This document shows positions 1 through 7,969 of a stretch of 22,902 nucleotides of DNA, one piece after another. Position 1 is the stretch's first letter. Each line of letters starts with the position of its first letter. A model generated the notes under the pieces. It worked only from the letters and a program-made list of their open reading frames with translations, made no database searches and was not told where the DNA came from. The DNA is from an uncultured Clostridia bacterium (GTDB lineage: Bacteria; Bacillota; Clostridia; TANB77; CAG-508): positions 1 through 22,902 of the forward strand of contig CAPNAQ010000012.1 in NCBI GenBank assembly GCA_948663505.1, in the 5' to 3' direction. The translations under genes and the position numbers were made by a program.

Positions 1-224
1 CCATCTTCTTGTAAATCTTCTGTATTAGTACTAGGTAATATCATAGCATACTTTAAAAATTCATTTTTTATAGAATCTAATGAATTATTTTCATTCCAGT
101 ATTCTGAATCAACACATACATAGGAATATGTAAGAAATCTATTCATATCAATATCATACTGTTTAGCACTTTCCTGTTTTCCAATAATTTCATATATTAT
201 ATCAGAAAAAAAGCTACATCTCAA
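1..224 (-). CDS. Partial unknown protein, N-terminal part only
   Basis: An open frame runs from about 224 down to the left edge of the window, so only some 74 N-terminal residues are visible and the stop lies outside. The predicted start is a TTG at 224-222 inside the last codons of addA, overlapping it by 11 bases, with a GGGAAAAG stretch just upstream as a weak ribosome binding site. An in-frame ATG at 146-144 has no clear binding site. The peptide begins MRCSFFSDIIYEIIGK and has no motif I recognise; it looks soluble, and its composition is like a real protein rather than a shadow frame. The overlap with addA suggests translational coupling. I assign no function. Confidence 0.45.
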   Translation of the reverse strand, partial: MRCSFFSDIIYEIIGKQESAKQYDIDMNRFLTYSYVCVDSEYWNENNSLDSIKNEFLKYAMILPSTNTEDLQED

Positions 225-3200
225 CTTCTTTTCCCAAAAAAACCGAATAAATTAGCACTTTATTAACACACCTATTCAAAGACAGTTCCAAAGCCTGTTT
301 ATATAAAGCAAGCTGACTAGCATATTTATGAATTAAAATAGCTTCATTATCACATTCAACAAAATCCGTTTTATAATCAACCAAAACCAAATTGTCATCC
401 TTATCAATAAAAAATAAATCAATAATACCCTGTACAAGAATATTTTCCTCAATATTCTCATTATAAATCTCTTTTGCAGGAACATTAATATAAAAAGGTT
501 TCTCTTGATAAACTTCTTTTGCACTTTGTAAATCTTTCCAAATATTAGATTTAGTAAACTCTAATATTTTATAAGGATTTATTGCTTCTGTCTCTTTTTC
601 TGTAATTATTTGTTTTAATTGTAGATTTTTAATTAATTCGTTAATCTTTTGTAAATTATAATCTTCTTTTGGATTTAACTTCTGTAAACATAAATGAATT
701 AAAGTTCCTTTTTCAGCAGATGTTATTTTTTCTTCTTTGTCCTCTTGCAAAAACTTTGGTTTTTCAAATGCAATCTTTTCTAAATTTAAACCTACTTGTT
801 CTTGTTTTAATTGCTTGATTTTTGTTACAGAACTTTTTGTTGGAATCATTGTTGAAATTTTATTTGTATATTCATATTCTAACATTTGTTTTATTTTGTC
901 TATTTCATTTTTAGATATCTGTATATTCTCTAATTTTTGTTTTACACTTTGAATTTGATTTTCTTGTGTCTGTATTTCTTTTGATAATAATATTTCTTTT
1001 GGTTTTATTTGATTTACTTCTAATAAATTTTCTGTATTATTTTTTTCATATAAATAAACTAATAAAATCCAATCTAAATATGACTTATATTTTTTTACTA
1101 AAACAGGATTAATTTTGCTATTTCTTCTTGAATATATTGTTTCTTGTTTTTCAATATCTTCAATTTGTTTTTCAAAATCCTTTGAAATACCAGTTATTAT
1201 TAATTTTTCTTTTGCTCTTGTTAATGCAACATACAAAACTCTCATTTCTTCTGATATATTTTCATTTTTAATTACATTTTTTACTGCTTCTCGTGTTAAT
1301 GTATCATATTGAATTTGAGCATTATAATTAATATATTTAGCACCTATTCCAATTTCTTGGTGCAATAAAACATTATCATTTTTTATATCTTGCTCATTAA
1401 ATTGCTTATTTGAATTTACTAAAAATACTATTGGAAATTCTAGTCCTTTACTTTTGTGAATACTCATTATTCTTACAACATCATCATTTTCTCCAATAAT
1501 TTTTGCAGAACTTAAATCTCCTGAATTTATTTTCAATTTTTCTATAAAGTTTATAAAATTATATAAACCTTTAAAACTTGCAGTTTCATATTTCTTAGCT
1601 CTTTCAAATAGCATTTTTAAGTTAGCTTGTCTTAAATTTCCATTTGGCATTAATCCAACATAATTATAATAACCTGTATCTGAGTATATTTTCCATATTA
1701 ATTCATCTAAAGAAAGATATTCTTGTTCTTTTCTCCATTTTTCTAAACTTTTTAAAAATTTTTGTATTTTTTCTTTTAATTGTTTTGATACATCTATTTG
1801 TGCTTTTAACATGCAATTATAAAAATTATCATTTTTATCTGATAATCTTATTTCAACTAATTCATTATCTGTAAATCCACCTATATTTGACCTTAAAACA
1901 GTTACAAGTGGTATATCTTGCATAGGATTGTCAATTATTTTTAGCAAACTAATAATTGTTTGTATTTCTATAGAGTCTAAATATTCTTGTGTACTGTCTG
2001 AAAATACAGGTATTCCTAAATTTATTAATTCTTGTTCATATATACTTGCTTTATCTTTTGTTGATCTTAATAAAATTGCTATATCTTTATATGTTATGTC
2101 TCTAAAATTTTCTTTTTTTCTATCATAAATTTGATATTTACTTTTTAATAATTTATTTATTTTTTGAGCAACATATCTTGCTTCTAATTCAATATTTTCA
2201 ATATGTTCTAATTCTTCATTTTCGCTATTATCAAAATCTTCAACATTTTCTTCATTTGCTTCTTTCTCTTCTTCATTCTTTACATCTATTATATCTATTT
2301 CTATTTTTAATGATTGTTCTATTTTTTTATAATCTTCTGCTCCAAAATTTAGATATTCACTTTCATCATATTCAACATCTCCTAAATCTTGGCTCATTAT
2401 GTTCTTAAAAATTAAATTTGTAAAATCTAATACTAAATTTCTACTTCTAAAGTTTTTATATAATTGAATTTTTCTTCCATTCTTATTTTCTTCAATTTGT
2501 TCAGCACTTTCTTTATAGTCTTTGACAAGTGAAAATGTGTTATATTTATCAATAAATAGTTTTGGCATAGCTTGCCTAAATCTATATATACTTTGTTTAA
2601 CATCTCCTACCATAAATATGTTATTTCCTCTTGATATTGATGTTAATATTTTTTCTTGAACCAAATTACTATCTTGATATTCATCTATTGCTATTTCTTC
2701 AAATTTATCAATATATTTTTTTGCTATTTCTTGGTTTTCTAATATTTGTAATGCAAAATGTTCTATATCTGAAAAATCAACAATATTTTTTTCTCTTTTT
2801 TTCTTTGAAAAGCTTTCATCAAATTCGAAAATTAGGTTTTCAAGTTTCTTTAAAATATTATACATATCATATATATCTTTATTTGATTGTTCTGAGTCTG
2901 ATATTAAAATTTTTGAGACTTTTGTACTATATTTTTTCTTTACATTATCTCTTACTTTTTTTGCTTCTTCTTTAATTTCTGATTCAATCCTTTTTCTAGG
3001 CCAATTTGTAAATTTAATGTTTTGTGCTATTTGATAGCTATTTTCCCAGCTATTCAAATTTTGTTTTAATGTTTCTAGTTGCTTAACGTCAGTTTCTATT
3101 GTTTGTCTAAACTCTTCCAATTCTTTATCATTATTTAAACTTTCTATCATGTCTTCAAGAATTGGTATATCATCAATTAGCTCATCATTTAATTCTTCTA

Positions 3201-3849
3201 ATAAAATTTTTCCCCATGGTGTTTGACTAAAGTCTTTCTCTAATTCATTTCCTATATTAAACATTTCTATTTTTTCTTCTAACCACTTTTTAGGGTATGG
3301 ACTTGAATTTATGTAATTATGTATTTTTAATATTAAGTCTTTTAGTGGTGTGTCATCTCTATAACTCGTATATGTGTTTATTAATTTCGTAAAATCTTTA
3401 TTTTCTTCTAAGTATTTCTTTTCAAATATTTCATCTAAAATTTCTTGCTTTAATAGTTCTATTTCAGGTGTATCTGCAATTCTAAAGTTTGGTGAAATAT
3501 TTTCTAATTCATAAAAATTGTTTTTTACTACATCTAAACAAAATGAGTCTATTGTACATATGCTTGCCATATTTAATAGTGTTATTTGCTTTAATAGATT
3601 TTCATTTTCAGGGTCTTCTTCTAATTTTTTATATATTGCATTTAATACCCTTTCTCTCATCTCTGATGCTGCTGCATTTGTAAATGTTACTACAAGTAAT
3701 TTGTCTATGTCTACTTTTTCATTTATTATTTTATTTATTATTCTTTCAACTAATACTGCTGTTTTTCCACTTCCTGCCGCTGCTGCTACTAGTATGTTTG
3801 AATTTTTTTCATATATTGCTTGTTTTTGTTCTGTTGTCCAGTTTGGCAT
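214..3849 (-). CDS. addA: ATP-dependent helicase/nuclease subunit A (AddA)
   Basis: AddA is the helicase-nuclease subunit of the AddAB complex. With AddB it unwinds and trims double-strand DNA ends to feed RecA-dependent repair in the cytoplasm. The 1211-residue product has the UvrD-type layout: Walker A AAGSGKT at residues 24-30, Walker B DEYQD near 388-392, a late helicase motif VALTRAKEK near 875, and a C-terminal PD-(D/E)XK nuclease domain with GTLIH and the catalytic VDYKTD near 1157-1161. Length fits the family. I place the start at ATG 3849 because GGAGGG lies just upstream; an earlier in-frame TTG at 3861 overlaps that site. The usual partner gene addB is not next to it: a small toxin-antitoxin-like locus lies directly upstream. 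The unknown downstream gene overlaps its end. Confidence 0.95.
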   Translation of the reverse strand: MPNWTTEQKQAIYEKNSNILVAAAAGSGKTAVLVERIINKIINEKVDIDKLLVVTFTNAAASEMRERVLNAIYKKLEEDPENENLLKQITLLNMASICTIDSFCLDVVKNNFYELENISPNFRIADTPEIELLKQEILDEIFEKKYLEENKDFTKLINTYTSYRDDTPLKDLILKIHNYINSSPYPKKWLEEKIEMFNIGNELEKDFSQTPWGKILLEELNDELIDDIPILEDMIESLNNDKELEEFRQTIETDVKQLETLKQNLNSWENSYQIAQNIKFTNWPRKRIESEIKEEAKKVRDNVKKKYSTKVSKILISDSEQSNKDIYDMYNILKKLENLIFEFDESFSKKKREKNIVDFSDIEHFALQILENQEIAKKYIDKFEEIAIDEYQDSNLVQEKILTSISRGNNIFMVGDVKQSIYRFRQAMPKLFIDKYNTFSLVKDYKESAEQIEENKNGRKIQLYKNFRSRNLVLDFTNLIFKNIMSQDLGDVEYDESEYLNFGAEDYKKIEQSLKIEIDIIDVKNEEEKEANEENVEDFDNSENEELEHIENIELEARYVAQKINKLLKSKYQIYDRKKENFRDITYKDIAILLRSTKDKASIYEQELINLGIPVFSDSTQEYLDSIEIQTIISLLKIIDNPMQDIPLVTVLRSNIGGFTDNELVEIRLSDKNDNFYNCMLKAQIDVSKQLKEKIQKFLKSLEKWRKEQEYLSLDELIWKIYSDTGYYNYVGLMPNGNLRQANLKMLFERAKKYETASFKGLYNFINFIEKLKINSGDLSSAKIIGENDDVVRIMSIHKSKGLEFPIVFLVNSNKQFNEQDIKNDNVLLHQEIGIGAKYINYNAQIQYDTLTREAVKNVIKNENISEEMRVLYVALTRAKEKLIITGISKDFEKQIEDIEKQETIYSRRNSKINPVLVKKYKSYLDWILLVYLYEKNNTENLLEVNQIKPKEILLSKEIQTQENQIQSVKQKLENIQISKNEIDKIKQMLEYEYTNKISTMIPTKSSVTKIKQLKQEQVGLNLEKIAFEKPKFLQEDKEEKITSAEKGTLIHLCLQKLNPKEDYNLQKINELIKNLQLKQIITEKETEAINPYKILEFTKSNIWKDLQSAKEVYQEKPFYINVPAKEIYNENIEENILVQGIIDLFFIDKDDNLVLVDYKTDFVECDNEAILIHKYASQLALYKQALELSLNRCVNKVLIYSVFLGKEVEM

Positions 3850-3895
3850 GTTTCCCTCCAAATATTTTTTAGGTGCAAAAAATTTTTTATAAAAA

Positions 3896-3924
3896 TTGAC
3901 AATTTAATTTAATTTGTATATAAT
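3896..3924 (+). promoter_or_regulatory. Consensus sigma-A promoter of the convergent small RNA
   Basis: TTGACA at 3896-3901 and TATAAT at 3919-3924 are separated by exactly 17 bases, a perfect vegetative promoter. It points away from addA and towards the 3' end of the small membrane peptide gene. No protein frame follows; transcription from about 3931 would meet a strong terminator about 80 bases later. Confidence 0.85.
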
Positions 3925-3930
3925 AAATAT

Positions 3931-4012
3931 AGGAAATGGAGAAACCACAATATGGTTACCAAGATATGTTAAAAACAACACTTGCTCGGGAAAGCGGATG
4001 TGTTGTTTTTTT
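3931..4012 (+). ncRNA. Putative antisense RNA antitoxin of a type I toxin-antitoxin locus
   Basis: The start is inferred from the consensus promoter and the end from the hairpin plus T run, giving an RNA of about 80 nt with no open frame. It contains a small 5' hairpin (AACCA-CAATA-TGGTT, 3943-3957) and the terminator hairpin. It runs convergent to the 40-residue peptide gene and overlaps its terminator region. Its 5' segment GGAGAAACCACA can pair with the toxin mRNA leader segment TGTGGTTTGCCTCC, because 3937-3950 and 4155-4170 are direct repeats. A shared terminator plus repeats in both RNAs is the known plan of the Fst/par locus of plasmid pAD1. Expression has not been shown. Confidence 0.7.
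3971..4012. terminator. Bidirectional rho-independent terminator shared by toxin mRNA and antisense RNA
   Basis: An 11-bp perfect stem is formed by AAAAACAACAC (3971-3981) and GTGTTGTTTTT (4000-4010), enclosing an 18-nt apical part with an inner GCT/AGC stem. The right arm and following bases form a seven-T run for plus-strand transcripts; the left arm supplies five U for minus-strand transcripts. It can therefore end both convergent RNAs and gives them a complementary region of about 40 nt. Confidence 0.85.
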
Positions 4013-4014
4013 GG

Positions 4015-4137
4015 TTATTCGCTCTTACTCAAAATTATTGCTAATGCTATAATTAAGGCAATTGCGATGATAGTCATTCCAAGTAGTCCATAATATAGTA
4101 TGTATATAACTGCTATTAAATATTCTGTTTCTATCAT
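4015..4137 (-). CDS. Small hydrophobic type I toxin-like peptide (Fst / holin-like toxin type)
   Basis: This 40-residue peptide begins MIETEYLIAVIYILYYGLLG, followed by a second run of Ile/Ala/Leu and a short charged tail ending in KSE. Residues 7-36 are almost wholly hydrophobic, enough for one membrane helix, possibly two short ones. AAGGAGGTGAGG lies upstream of the ATG, a very strong binding site. Short hydrophobic peptides with such sites and a convergent antisense RNA are the hallmark of type I toxins that depolarise or damage the membrane (Fst, TxpA, and the putative holin-like toxin family PF16935). I see the architecture clearly; the family assignment rests on it and on composition, not on a sequence match. 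It could also be a harmless small membrane protein. It lies between the ABC permease terminator and addA and has its own promoter. Confidence 0.75.
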   Translation of the reverse strand: MIETEYLIAVIYILYYGLLGMTIIAIALIIALAIILSKSE

Positions 4138-4140
4138 AAG

Positions 4141-4161
4141 CCTCACCTCCTTATTGGAGGC
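4141..4161 (-). promoter_or_regulatory. Leader hairpin able to hide the toxin ribosome binding site
   Basis: In the toxin mRNA the sequence CCUCC-AAUAA-GGAGG forms a perfect 5-bp hairpin that pairs the Shine-Dalgarno core. An alternative pairing, GCCUC with GAGGC just before the start codon, would also occlude it. Self-sequestration of the binding site is known from several type I toxins, where it blocks translation of the nascent or full-length message. Confidence 0.65.
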
Positions 4162-4170
4162 AAACCACAT
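4155..4170 (-). repeat. Direct repeat in toxin leader, second copy in the antisense RNA 5' end
   Basis: TGGAGGCAAACCACAT (plus-strand reading, 4155-4170) is repeated as TGGAGAAACCACAA at 3937-3950, differing mainly by loss of two bases. Because the two RNAs are transcribed in opposite directions, the repeat gives each RNA a stretch complementary to the other outside the terminator. This resembles DRa/DRb in pAD1 par. Confidence 0.65.
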
Positions 4171-4198
4171 CTGCTTATTCTCATTTCATATGCTTACA

Positions 4199-4227
4199 AA
4201 TATACAACATTATTTTACAAAAAACAA
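4199..4227 (-). promoter_or_regulatory. Probable promoter of the toxin mRNA
   Basis: On the minus strand TTGTTT (4227-4222) is followed after 17 bases by TATATT (4204-4199). Transcription would begin near 4192, giving a leader of about 55 nt and, with the shared terminator, an mRNA of about 220 nt. This is weaker than the antisense promoter, as expected when antitoxin RNA must be in excess. Confidence 0.55.
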
Positions 4228-4285
4228 GCGAACAACAAAATTTATTTATCAAATACTAGTTATAATTAAGAACAGTTGAATTTTA

Positions 4286-4311
4286 AAGAGGACTTCAAAA
4301 AAAGTCCTCTT
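4286..4311 (-). terminator. Terminator hairpin at the end of the ABC permease gene
   Basis: AAGAGGACTT and AAGTCCTCTT form a perfect 10-bp stem around a short A-rich loop, overlapping the permease stop codon. The following minus-strand sequence has only a short U run, so termination strength is uncertain. Confidence 0.6.
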
Positions 4312-7054
4312 AAATATTATCATTTCTAATAGTCTCTATAATATTTTGTTTATTAATTTTAGACATAGAATACTTCATAATAATAGAAATAATTACAGCA
4401 ACAAACACAATAGAAATCAAAATAGAATTTAAAGGAAATATAAACTCTGAACCAGCATTTGAATTAAACATCTTAAAAATACCATAAGATAAACCTATTC
4501 CAATTGGAATACCGAAAATCAAAGACTTAAGTCCATAAAAAATACTTTCTAATCTAATCATTCTATTAAATTCTTTTTTAGTCATACCAACAGATTTAAG
4601 CATAGCAAATTCTTTTTTTCTTAAATTCATATTAGTAGTTATAGTATTAAAAATGTTAGTTATTCCAATTAAAGAAATTACTGTAATAAATCCATATAAA
4701 AATATAGAAACTACTAAAATTATAGCATTTTGTTCTTTTACCATTTCGTCAATATTTGAAATCATAACATTAGCCTCACTAATATTCTTGCTCCTATAAA
4801 ATTGATTTATTTCATCTTCAACTTTAAAACTATCCTCAGCATTAATCTCCATTTCAGTTACACTAAAAACACCTATTTTTTCTATATATTCATCACTTAC
4901 TATTAAATATTTATTATTTGAATATATCTCTTCTAATCCCATTGGTCTAACATCTGTTTTATTAACTATTTCTATACTTTGTTCCACTTTATTGGAATCA
5001 TCATCTTTTTGATTTGAATTTGTAACATTTGTTGAGTTCTCTTCTTTATTTGTCTCTACTCTTTGTACTATATTTCCTGTTATAGTATCACCTTTTGTCC
5101 ATTTAAAGAAGTTTCCTCGTAACACTTTACCTTCTTCATCATACATCATACAATTATCAATTAATACTGCCCCATTTTTATAGTTTTCATATTTTCCACC
5201 TATTTTTTTTACATATCTCTCATATTCATCTTTACCTAATGAGATAATTATAAGAGTATCTTTCAATTTTTGTTTATTACCATTTTCATCTACTGCATAT
5301 ATTTCTCCATTATTTTCTTTTATTTTTTTGCCAAAGTCACTTAAATAATCTTCACTATCTACTTCTATTGTTACAGTTCTTTTTATTGAATATTCACTTA
5401 TTCCATCTAATTTTGCAACTTCTAAATATCTTTCATATTTTGCTTTTTCATTTTCGTTTTTTGATGTATTATTTTGCGAAATATCATATAATGCAATATT
5501 GTAATCTCTTTCAGTATAATAATTTGCTGTCATTTTAAATCCATAGTCAATAAAGCTTGATATTGCTATAAATATTACTATACTTACAATTATTGAAACT
5601 ACAGTTGTTCTATATTTTTTCTTACTTCTTTTTAAATTTTTATAAGCAATTTCTCCTCCTGTTTTAAATATGTTTTTTATAATTTTAGGACATTTAACTT
5701 TTTTAGATTTTAACTTTATATCTTCTGAATTTCTTATTGCTTCTATTGGTGTTACTTTTGAAGCTTTTCTTGCTGAACTTCTACATGATAGCCATATTGT
5801 AATAGCTGATATACCAATACTTATTGCTATTGCAATCCATGAAATGCTATATATTAATTCTACATTAGTTACAAAATCACTTAATATTAAATTTACAATT
5901 TTCAACAAAATATCTATTGCAAATATTCCACTTAATATTCCTAAAGGAATTCCTATTATTCCTAGAACAAATCCTTCAAAATAAACACTTTTCTTAATTT
6001 GTTTTTTAGTTGCTCCTATACTTGAAAGCATTCCATATTGTTTTAATCTTTCTGTAATTGAAATTGCAAATCCATTTCTAATTACAAATACACTTGAAAC
6101 TAATACTATTGCCATAATAATTCCACCAACACTATACATAGTGCTCATCATATTATCACTTAAGTTTACTCCTTCAAATGCTAATAAATCATAATTTACT
6201 GATACCTCATATTTGTAACTTTTATATTTTGCATCTCTTAATCCGTTAAATCTAGTTGCATTATCTTTTTCTTCGTCTGTTACTGCTTTTTCCATTTCAT
6301 TTATTTGTTCTGTATATTCTTGATATTTAGATACTTTGTTATATAAAACTGCAATATTTGCGTTTTCTTGCACTTTTTCCATTTTTGTTATTACAGTATA
6401 ACCAGGTGCAGCATAATCTTCTAATCTCATTGATGGTCTTTCCATTATACCAACAATTTTATATTCTCTTTTAGTTATATTTACAATCTCTTCTTGCAAA
6501 ATTGTACCTTCTTCATCTGGTTCTCCTGTTAAATATGGATTTTTTTGATTTAATTTTTCCCCTGTTGTAAGTTGTCTTCTTCCTATATCTAATGTGATTG
6601 TATCTCCTACTTTGTAGTCTGCTTTTCCATTTGTAATAATATGTTTTGAAATTACTATTTCTTTTTCATTTTCAGGCATTCTCCCTTCTGTTAAACGTAC
6701 ACCCATATTATTTAAATATCCATTATTCATTGAAATTACATTTACATAAGGTTTATTTTTGTTTTGACTGCTTTCTAATTTTGCATACCCTAATTCTTCT
6801 GATAAATAGTACTCTTTTACATTTCTATTTTCTTCTATATATTTTAGTTCCTCTTTTGGCACTTCATAAAATATGACATGATAGTTTCCTTCACTTTCTT
6901 TATAATATTCTAATATTGAATTTTGAAAACTTGTTATTATTCCTGCTACTCCACATATTAGTGCTGTTGATAATATTATTCCTATTATTATTACTAAAGA
7001 TCTTTTTTTATTTAATTTTAAATCTTTTATACTTAAATTGTTTAATATATTCAC
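4310..7054 (-). CDS. ABC transporter permease with two FtsX/MacB-type domains
   Basis: A 914-residue inner-membrane permease. A first helix (about residues 18-42) leads to a large extracytoplasmic domain (about 46-300). Three more helices form an FtsX domain (about 304-445) that ends in a basic cytoplasmic segment. A second single helix near 490-510, a second outside domain (about 515-765) and a terminal FtsX domain (about 770-905) repeat the pattern. IGATKKQIK and VGMTKKEF sit at equivalent cytoplasmic positions and probably contact the ATPase. This plan is typical of peptide or lipoprotein exporters and antimicrobial peptide resistance permeases; the substrate cannot be told. The start is GTG 7054 with GGGAG upstream. 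The ATPase gene precedes it, but 160 bases of mostly palindromic sequence lie between them, unusual for such a pair. Confidence 0.85.
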   Translation of the reverse strand: MNILNNLSIKDLKLNKKRSLVIIIGIILSTALICGVAGIITSFQNSILEYYKESEGNYHVIFYEVPKEELKYIEENRNVKEYYLSEELGYAKLESSQNKNKPYVNVISMNNGYLNNMGVRLTEGRMPENEKEIVISKHIITNGKADYKVGDTITLDIGRRQLTTGEKLNQKNPYLTGEPDEEGTILQEEIVNITKREYKIVGIMERPSMRLEDYAAPGYTVITKMEKVQENANIAVLYNKVSKYQEYTEQINEMEKAVTDEEKDNATRFNGLRDAKYKSYKYEVSVNYDLLAFEGVNLSDNMMSTMYSVGGIIMAIVLVSSVFVIRNGFAISITERLKQYGMLSSIGATKKQIKKSVYFEGFVLGIIGIPLGILSGIFAIDILLKIVNLILSDFVTNVELIYSISWIAIAISIGISAITIWLSCRSSARKASKVTPIEAIRNSEDIKLKSKKVKCPKIIKNIFKTGGEIAYKNLKRSKKKYRTTVVSIIVSIVIFIAISSFIDYGFKMTANYYTERDYNIALYDISQNNTSKNENEKAKYERYLEVAKLDGISEYSIKRTVTIEVDSEDYLSDFGKKIKENNGEIYAVDENGNKQKLKDTLIIISLGKDEYERYVKKIGGKYENYKNGAVLIDNCMMYDEEGKVLRGNFFKWTKGDTITGNIVQRVETNKEENSTNVTNSNQKDDDSNKVEQSIEIVNKTDVRPMGLEEIYSNNKYLIVSDEYIEKIGVFSVTEMEINAEDSFKVEDEINQFYRSKNISEANVMISNIDEMVKEQNAIILVVSIFLYGFITVISLIGITNIFNTITTNMNLRKKEFAMLKSVGMTKKEFNRMIRLESIFYGLKSLIFGIPIGIGLSYGIFKMFNSNAGSEFIFPLNSILISIVFVAVIISIIMKYSMSKINKQNIIETIRNDNI

Positions 7055-7089
7055 TTTAATTTCACTCCCTTTTTACATAAAATATAATC

Positions 7090-7214
7090 AAGTTGTAAAA
7101 GAATTGGATATTTGGCTAGGCGTACAAATTTGAAATCTATGAGGCGTACTGGTGTACGTTGATTAGATTTCAAATGCAGTACAACAACGCCAAATGCCAA
7201 TTATTTTTCAACTT
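7090..7214. repeat. 125-bp imperfect palindromic element between ABC ATPase and permease
   Basis: The outer arms AAGTTG (7090-7095) and CAACTT (7209-7214) open an inverted repeat running nearly to the centre. Paired blocks include AATTGG/CCAATT, ATTTGGC/GCCAAAT, a 10-base arm TTGAAATCTA/TAGATTTCAA and a central CGTAC-TGGT-GTACG. The right end abuts the ATPase stop codon. The left arm segment around 7098-7120 recurs near galE at 13739-13760 with one base deleted. It looks like a small inverted-repeat element lying inside an operon; there is no U run, so it is not a simple terminator. Confidence 0.75.
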
Positions 7215-7895
7215 CTACTTGTTTTTTTCATCTTTAACAATCTTCCCATCATCAATTGTAATAATCCTATCAGCTTCTAAAGCAATCTTTTCATCATGAG
7301 TTATAATAATAACAGTTTGATTATACTTTTTATTAGAAAGCCTTAATAATGAAATTATTTCTTCACTTGCCTTAGAATCCAAGTTTCCTGTAGGCTCATC
7401 TGCAAGCATTAAAGCAGGTTCATTCATCATAGCTCTACCTATAGAAACTCTTTGTTGTTGTCCTCCTGATAATTGATTTGGCAAGTTATTTTTTCTATTT
7501 TCCAAACCTAATGTTTTTAATAAATCATCTAATCTTTTCTCATTTATTTGTTTTCCATCTAAATTACATGGCAATGTTATATTTTCTACAACATTTAAAA
7601 CTGGTATTAAATTATAAAATTGATATATTAATCCAACTTGCCTTCTTCTAAAAATTGCTAATTTATCATCATTTAATGAATATATATCTTGACCTTCTAT
7701 ATATACTTTTCCTGAAGTTGGTCTATCAACTCCACCCAAAAGATGTAATAGTGTTGATTTACCACTACCACTTGCTCCTATTATTGCAACAAATTCACCT
7801 TTTTCAACTGAAAATGATATATCATCTACTGCTTTAACTTTATTATCTCCTTTTCCATAAACTTTGCTTAAATTTTCAACTTTTAAAATTTCCAT
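7215..7895 (-). CDS. ABC transporter ATP-binding protein (LolD/MacB-type)
   Basis: The cytoplasmic ATPase of an exporter, 226 residues. All nucleotide-binding motifs are intact: Walker A GASGSGKST at 40-48, Q-loop Q92, signature LSGGQ at 142-146, Walker B ALMLADE at 161-167, D-loop NLDS and switch His200. The sequence MEILKVENLSKVYG and the run QQQRVSIGRAMMNEP place it in the MacB/LolD/BceA group that pairs with FtsX-domain permeases, which fits the next gene. I start it at ATG 7895, preceded by GGAGG; an upstream in-frame TTG at 7922 lies in the preceding terminator-like hairpin. That hairpin ends only about ten bases before the binding site, so no independent promoter fits between them. The likely role is powering export or detoxification of a peptide or lipid-linked compound sensed by the adjacent two-component system. 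Confidence 0.92.
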   Translation of the reverse strand: MEILKVENLSKVYGKGDNKVKAVDDISFSVEKGEFVAIIGASGSGKSTLLHLLGGVDRPTSGKVYIEGQDIYSLNDDKLAIFRRRQVGLIYQFYNLIPVLNVVENITLPCNLDGKQINEKRLDDLLKTLGLENRKNNLPNQLSGGQQQRVSIGRAMMNEPALMLADEPTGNLDSKASEEIISLLRLSNKKYNQTVIIITHDEKIALEADRIITIDDGKIVKDEKNK

Positions 7896-7907
7896 AAAAT
7901 ACCTCCA

Positions 7908-7946
7908 TAAAAAAATGTCCAAAGGGAAACTTTCCCCTTGGACATA
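7908..7946 (-). terminator. Terminator or leader attenuator just upstream of the ABC ATPase
   Basis: On the minus strand TGTCCAAGGGG pairs with CCCTTTGGACA (one mismatch) across a short loop and is followed by seven T. It ends about ten bases before the ATPase ribosome binding site and starts about 25 bases after the histidine kinase stop. A TATAAT at 7955-7950 lies just upstream of the hairpin but lacks a good -35 partner. The hairpin either ends the kinase message or acts as an attenuator on the ABC genes. Confidence 0.7.
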
Positions 7947-7969
7947 ATTATATATTCTAAAAGTGACAA

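Noticed and set aside
3518..3892. 124-residue plus-strand frame opposite the addA start
   Set aside because: It is the antisense of a well-conserved helicase domain, has no ribosome binding site, and runs into the addA leader.
5670..5984. 104-residue plus-strand frame inside the permease gene
   Set aside because: It is hydrophobic only because it lies opposite FtsX membrane segments; no start signals support it.
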